Source: Verrucomicrobiota bacterium
Lineage (GTDB): Bacteria > Verrucomicrobiota > Verrucomicrobiia > Verrucomicrobiales > DEV007
DNA length: 6,768 bases
Assembly (NCBI GenBank): GCA_027618625.1
Contig: JAQCER010000191.1
Span: 1 to 6,768 of the forward strand
Direction of reading: 5' to 3'
Shown here: piece after piece, positions 4,829-6,768 of the stretch
Layout: each line of letters begins with the position of its first letter
Numbering within the stretch: position 1 is the stretch's first letter
The notes under the pieces: generated by a model
Database searches by the model: none
The model's input: only the letters and a program-made list of their open reading frames with translations
What the model was told of the DNA's origin: nothing
Program-made: the position numbers and the translations under genes

Positions 4829-6768
4829 ATGGCAACAAAAACCAAGAAGAAGGCAGCTGAGAAAGTCGCCTCCAAAAATCCGGTCGCTAACAAGAGTGCC
4901 TCGAAGACCGTGAAGTACGTCTACAACTTCGGCGGCGGAACCGCTGACGGCGACGGCACCATGAAGCCCCTGCTCGGAGGAAAAGGCGCCAACCTTGCGG
5001 AAATGACCCGTATCGGCCTCCCGGTGCCTCCAGGATTCACCGCGACCACTGAGGTCTGCACGTACTTCTATGCCAACAAGCGCACCTATCCGGCCAGCCT
5101 CCGCAAGGAGATGGAGAGCGGTATCGGCCACATGGAGAGAATCATGAACTGCAAGTTTGGCGACGCCAAAGGCATGCCATTGCTGGTAGCTGTGCGTTCC
5201 GGCGCTCGCGACTCGATGCCTGGAATGATGGACACGATCCTCAACCTCGGTCTCAACGACGACACCGTACAGTCGCTGGCTGCTGCAACAAAAAACGAGC
5301 GTTTTGCATGGGACTGCTACCGTCGCTTCGTGCAGATGTATGGTGACGTTGTGCTTGGTGTGCAGAAGCGCGAAGGTGAAGACCACGAGCCGTTCGAGAC
5401 CATCATCGAAGAGTTCAAGCACAAGAAATACGGCAGGGACATGGTTGACTCCGATCTGACTGCCGAAGATCAGATGGCACTGGTGAAGCGCTTCAAGGCA
5501 CTGGTGAAAGAGCGCACTGGCAAAGGCTTCCCGAGCGATCCATGGGAGCAACTCGAAGGTGCTGCTGGCGCTGTGTTTGGTTCATGGATGAACGACCGCG
5601 CGATCGTTTACCGCCGCAAATACAACATCCCCGCTGAGTGGGGTACTGCTGTCAACGTGCAGGCAATGGTTTACGGCAACACCGGTGAAAACTCTGGCTC
5701 TGGCGTGGCATTCACTCGTAACCCGGCGAACGGTGTCAACGAGCTCTATGGTGAGTTCCTGATCAATGCGCAAGGCGAAGACGTGGTCGCAGGTGTTCGC
5801 ACACCTGAGCCTGTCTCCAAGCTGGAGAAAGCGATGCCAAAGCCGTTCAAGGAGCTGATGAAGGTTCGCCAGACCCTTGAGAAGCACTTCAAGGACGTGC
5901 AGGACGTGGAGTTCACGATTCAAGAGGGCAAATTGTTCATGCTCCAGACGCGTAACGGCAAGCGCACCGCCGCTGCTGCACTCAAGTTCAGCATGGACAT
6001 GGTCAAGGAGAAGCTCATCGACTGGAAGACCGCAATTCTGCGTAACCCTGCCGACCAGCTCGACCAATTGCTCGCGCCGATCTTCGACGTTGCCGACGCC
6101 AAAAAAGCCAAGGAGCTTGCCAAAGGACTCCCTGCTGGCCCAGGCGCTGCTTCCGGAAAAATCTACCTCAATGCCGACCGCGCAGCAGCAGCTGCCGAGA
6201 AGGGCGAGCGCGTTCTCCTGGTTCGCACCGAGACCAGCCCGGAAGACCTTCGCGGCATGATCGCCGCTGACGGCATTCTGACTGCAAAAGGTGGTGTGTC
6301 GTCACACGCTGCACTGGTTGCCCGGCAGATGGGCAAAGAGTGTATCTGCGGTGCAAGTGCCGTGCAGATCGACTACGCAAAGAAGACAGTGACCGTCAGC
6401 GGTCAGAAGTTCAAAGAAGGCGACTGGATGAGCATCGACGGAACTTCCGGTTGCGTCTACGGCGGCGAACTCAAGACGGCACCGTCTGAGATCATCACCG
6501 GTCTCATCAAGAACGACAAGCGCGCGCAGAAGACCGAGAAGTTCCAACACTTCAACCAGCTCATGGACTGGTGTTCAAAGGTGACACGCATGGACGTCCG
6601 CACCAATGCCGACAACCCTGAGCAGACCCTGCAGGCGATCGCATTCGGAGCAAAGGGCATTGGCCTTACCCGCACAGAGCACATGTTCTTCGAGGGCGAC
6701 CGCATCGACGCGGTTCGCGAGATGATCCTTGCCGAGACGGTCGAAGCCCGCAAGGCGGCGCTCGCGAA
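4829..6768 (+). CDS. ppdK: Pyruvate, phosphate dikinase, N-terminal 646 residues (cut by window edge)
   Basis: PPDK converts pyruvate, ATP and phosphate to PEP, AMP and PPi, reversibly, in the cytoplasm. ATG at 4829 is the only ATG after an in-frame TGA at 4745. Domains in order: a Lys/Ala-rich tail (1-28); the ATP-grasp domain with GGKGANLAEMTRIGLPVPPGF, VRSGARDSMPGMMDT (122-136) and MLQTRNGKR (371-379); the swivelling phosphohistidine domain with GGVSSHAALVARQMG, where His493 is the phosphate carrier; and the start of the PEP/pyruvate barrel with VRTNAD (590-595) and GLTRTEHMFF (612-621), which carries a substrate-binding Arg615. Families run near 880-900 residues, so roughly the last quarter is missing only because the window ends. 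Bacterial regulatory kinases or phosphatases act on the Thr two residues before the catalytic His; here that residue is Ser491. Codon use is uniform and the frame intact. Confidence 0.96.
   Translation, partial: MATKTKKKAAEKVASKNPVANKSASKTVKYVYNFGGGTADGDGTMKPLLGGKGANLAEMTRIGLPVPPGFTATTEVCTYFYANKRTYPASLRKEMESGIGHMERIMNCKFGDAKGMPLLVAVRSGARDSMPGMMDTILNLGLNDDTVQSLAAATKNERFAWDCYRRFVQMYGDVVLGVQKREGEDHEPFETIIEEFKHKKYGRDMVDSDLTAEDQMALVKRFKALVKERTGKGFPSDPWEQLEGAAGAVFGSWMNDRAIVYRRKYNIPAEWGTAVNVQAMVYGNTGENSGSGVAFTRNPANGVNELYGEFLINAQGEDVVAGVRTPEPVSKLEKAMPKPFKELMKVRQTLEKHFKDVQDVEFTIQEGKLFMLQTRNGKRTAAAALKFSMDMVKEKLIDWKTAILRNPADQLDQLLAPIFDVADAKKAKELAKGLPAGPGAASGKIYLNADRAAAAAEKGERVLLVRTETSPEDLRGMIAADGILTAKGGVSSHAALVARQMGKECICGASAVQIDYAKKTVTVSGQKFKEGDWMSIDGTSGCVYGGELKTAPSEIITGLIKNDKRAQKTEKFQHFNQLMDWCSKVTRMDVRTNADNPEQTLQAIAFGAKGIGLTRTEHMFFEGDRIDAVREMILAETVEARKAALA

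Noticed and set aside
4790..5551. Minus-strand open frame of 253 codons (and others at 5582-6067 and 6302-6550)
   Set aside because: These are shadows of ppdK, whose plus-strand frame carries unmistakable family motifs throughout.
1..6768. CRISPR arrays, tRNA or rRNA genes, defence-island gene clusters
   Set aside because: No regularly spaced repeats or RNA-gene-like segments were seen. The DUF4338 fragment alone is a relic without Druantia partners, so no defence system can be claimed.

Overview
The window is a 6.8 kb piece of a moderately GC-rich bacterial chromosome. Two genes look intact or nearly so: a membrane glycosyltransferase and the start of pyruvate, phosphate dikinase. They sit beside a worn region built of an insertion sequence and gene fragments. 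Recognisable Shine-Dalgarno sequences are mostly lacking. That, the dikinase style (a Lys/Ala-rich N-terminal tail) and the small Cys-rich lipoprotein would fit the PVC group, perhaps Verrucomicrobiota. This is an impression, not a proof, and no rRNA or other marker gene is present.

Layout. 1-153: possibly the last codons of an upstream gene, with a perfect 20-bp palindrome and one copy of a short repeat that covers a stop codon. 154-327: a 57-residue Cys-rich putative lipoprotein, followed by a good intrinsic terminator (368-398). 473-904, minus strand: a chimeric relic. The last 78 or so codons of trpB are fused in frame behind the middle of a DUF4338 (DruA-like) gene. 945-2507: a complete-looking IS66-family element of the single-ORF (TnpC only) type, with matching 14-bp ends but no target-site duplication. 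2508-4535: a multi-pass GT-C/PMT-like glycosyltransferase whose reading frame stays open upstream to the IS edge without a standard start codon. 4536-4828: an intergenic leader with a second copy of the repeat, a terminator candidate, a -35-like TTGACA and a 13-bp tandem repeat. 4829-6768: ppdK, cut by the window edge after 646 codons.

How it fits together. There is no sign that the genes form one pathway. The dikinase is core carbon metabolism (pyruvate/PEP interconversion). The glycosyltransferase probably moves a sugar from a lipid-linked donor at the membrane. The stretch 473-2507 reads as a site of repeated insertion and deletion: a truncated trpB, a truncated DUF4338 gene, and an IS lacking a target duplication and abutting a gene with an unclear 5' end. 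I found no convincing new multi-gene system. The items most worth a second look are the trpB/DUF4338 junction, the IS-flanking rearrangement, the Cys-rich lipoprotein, and the short repeat that covers stop codons at two distant places.
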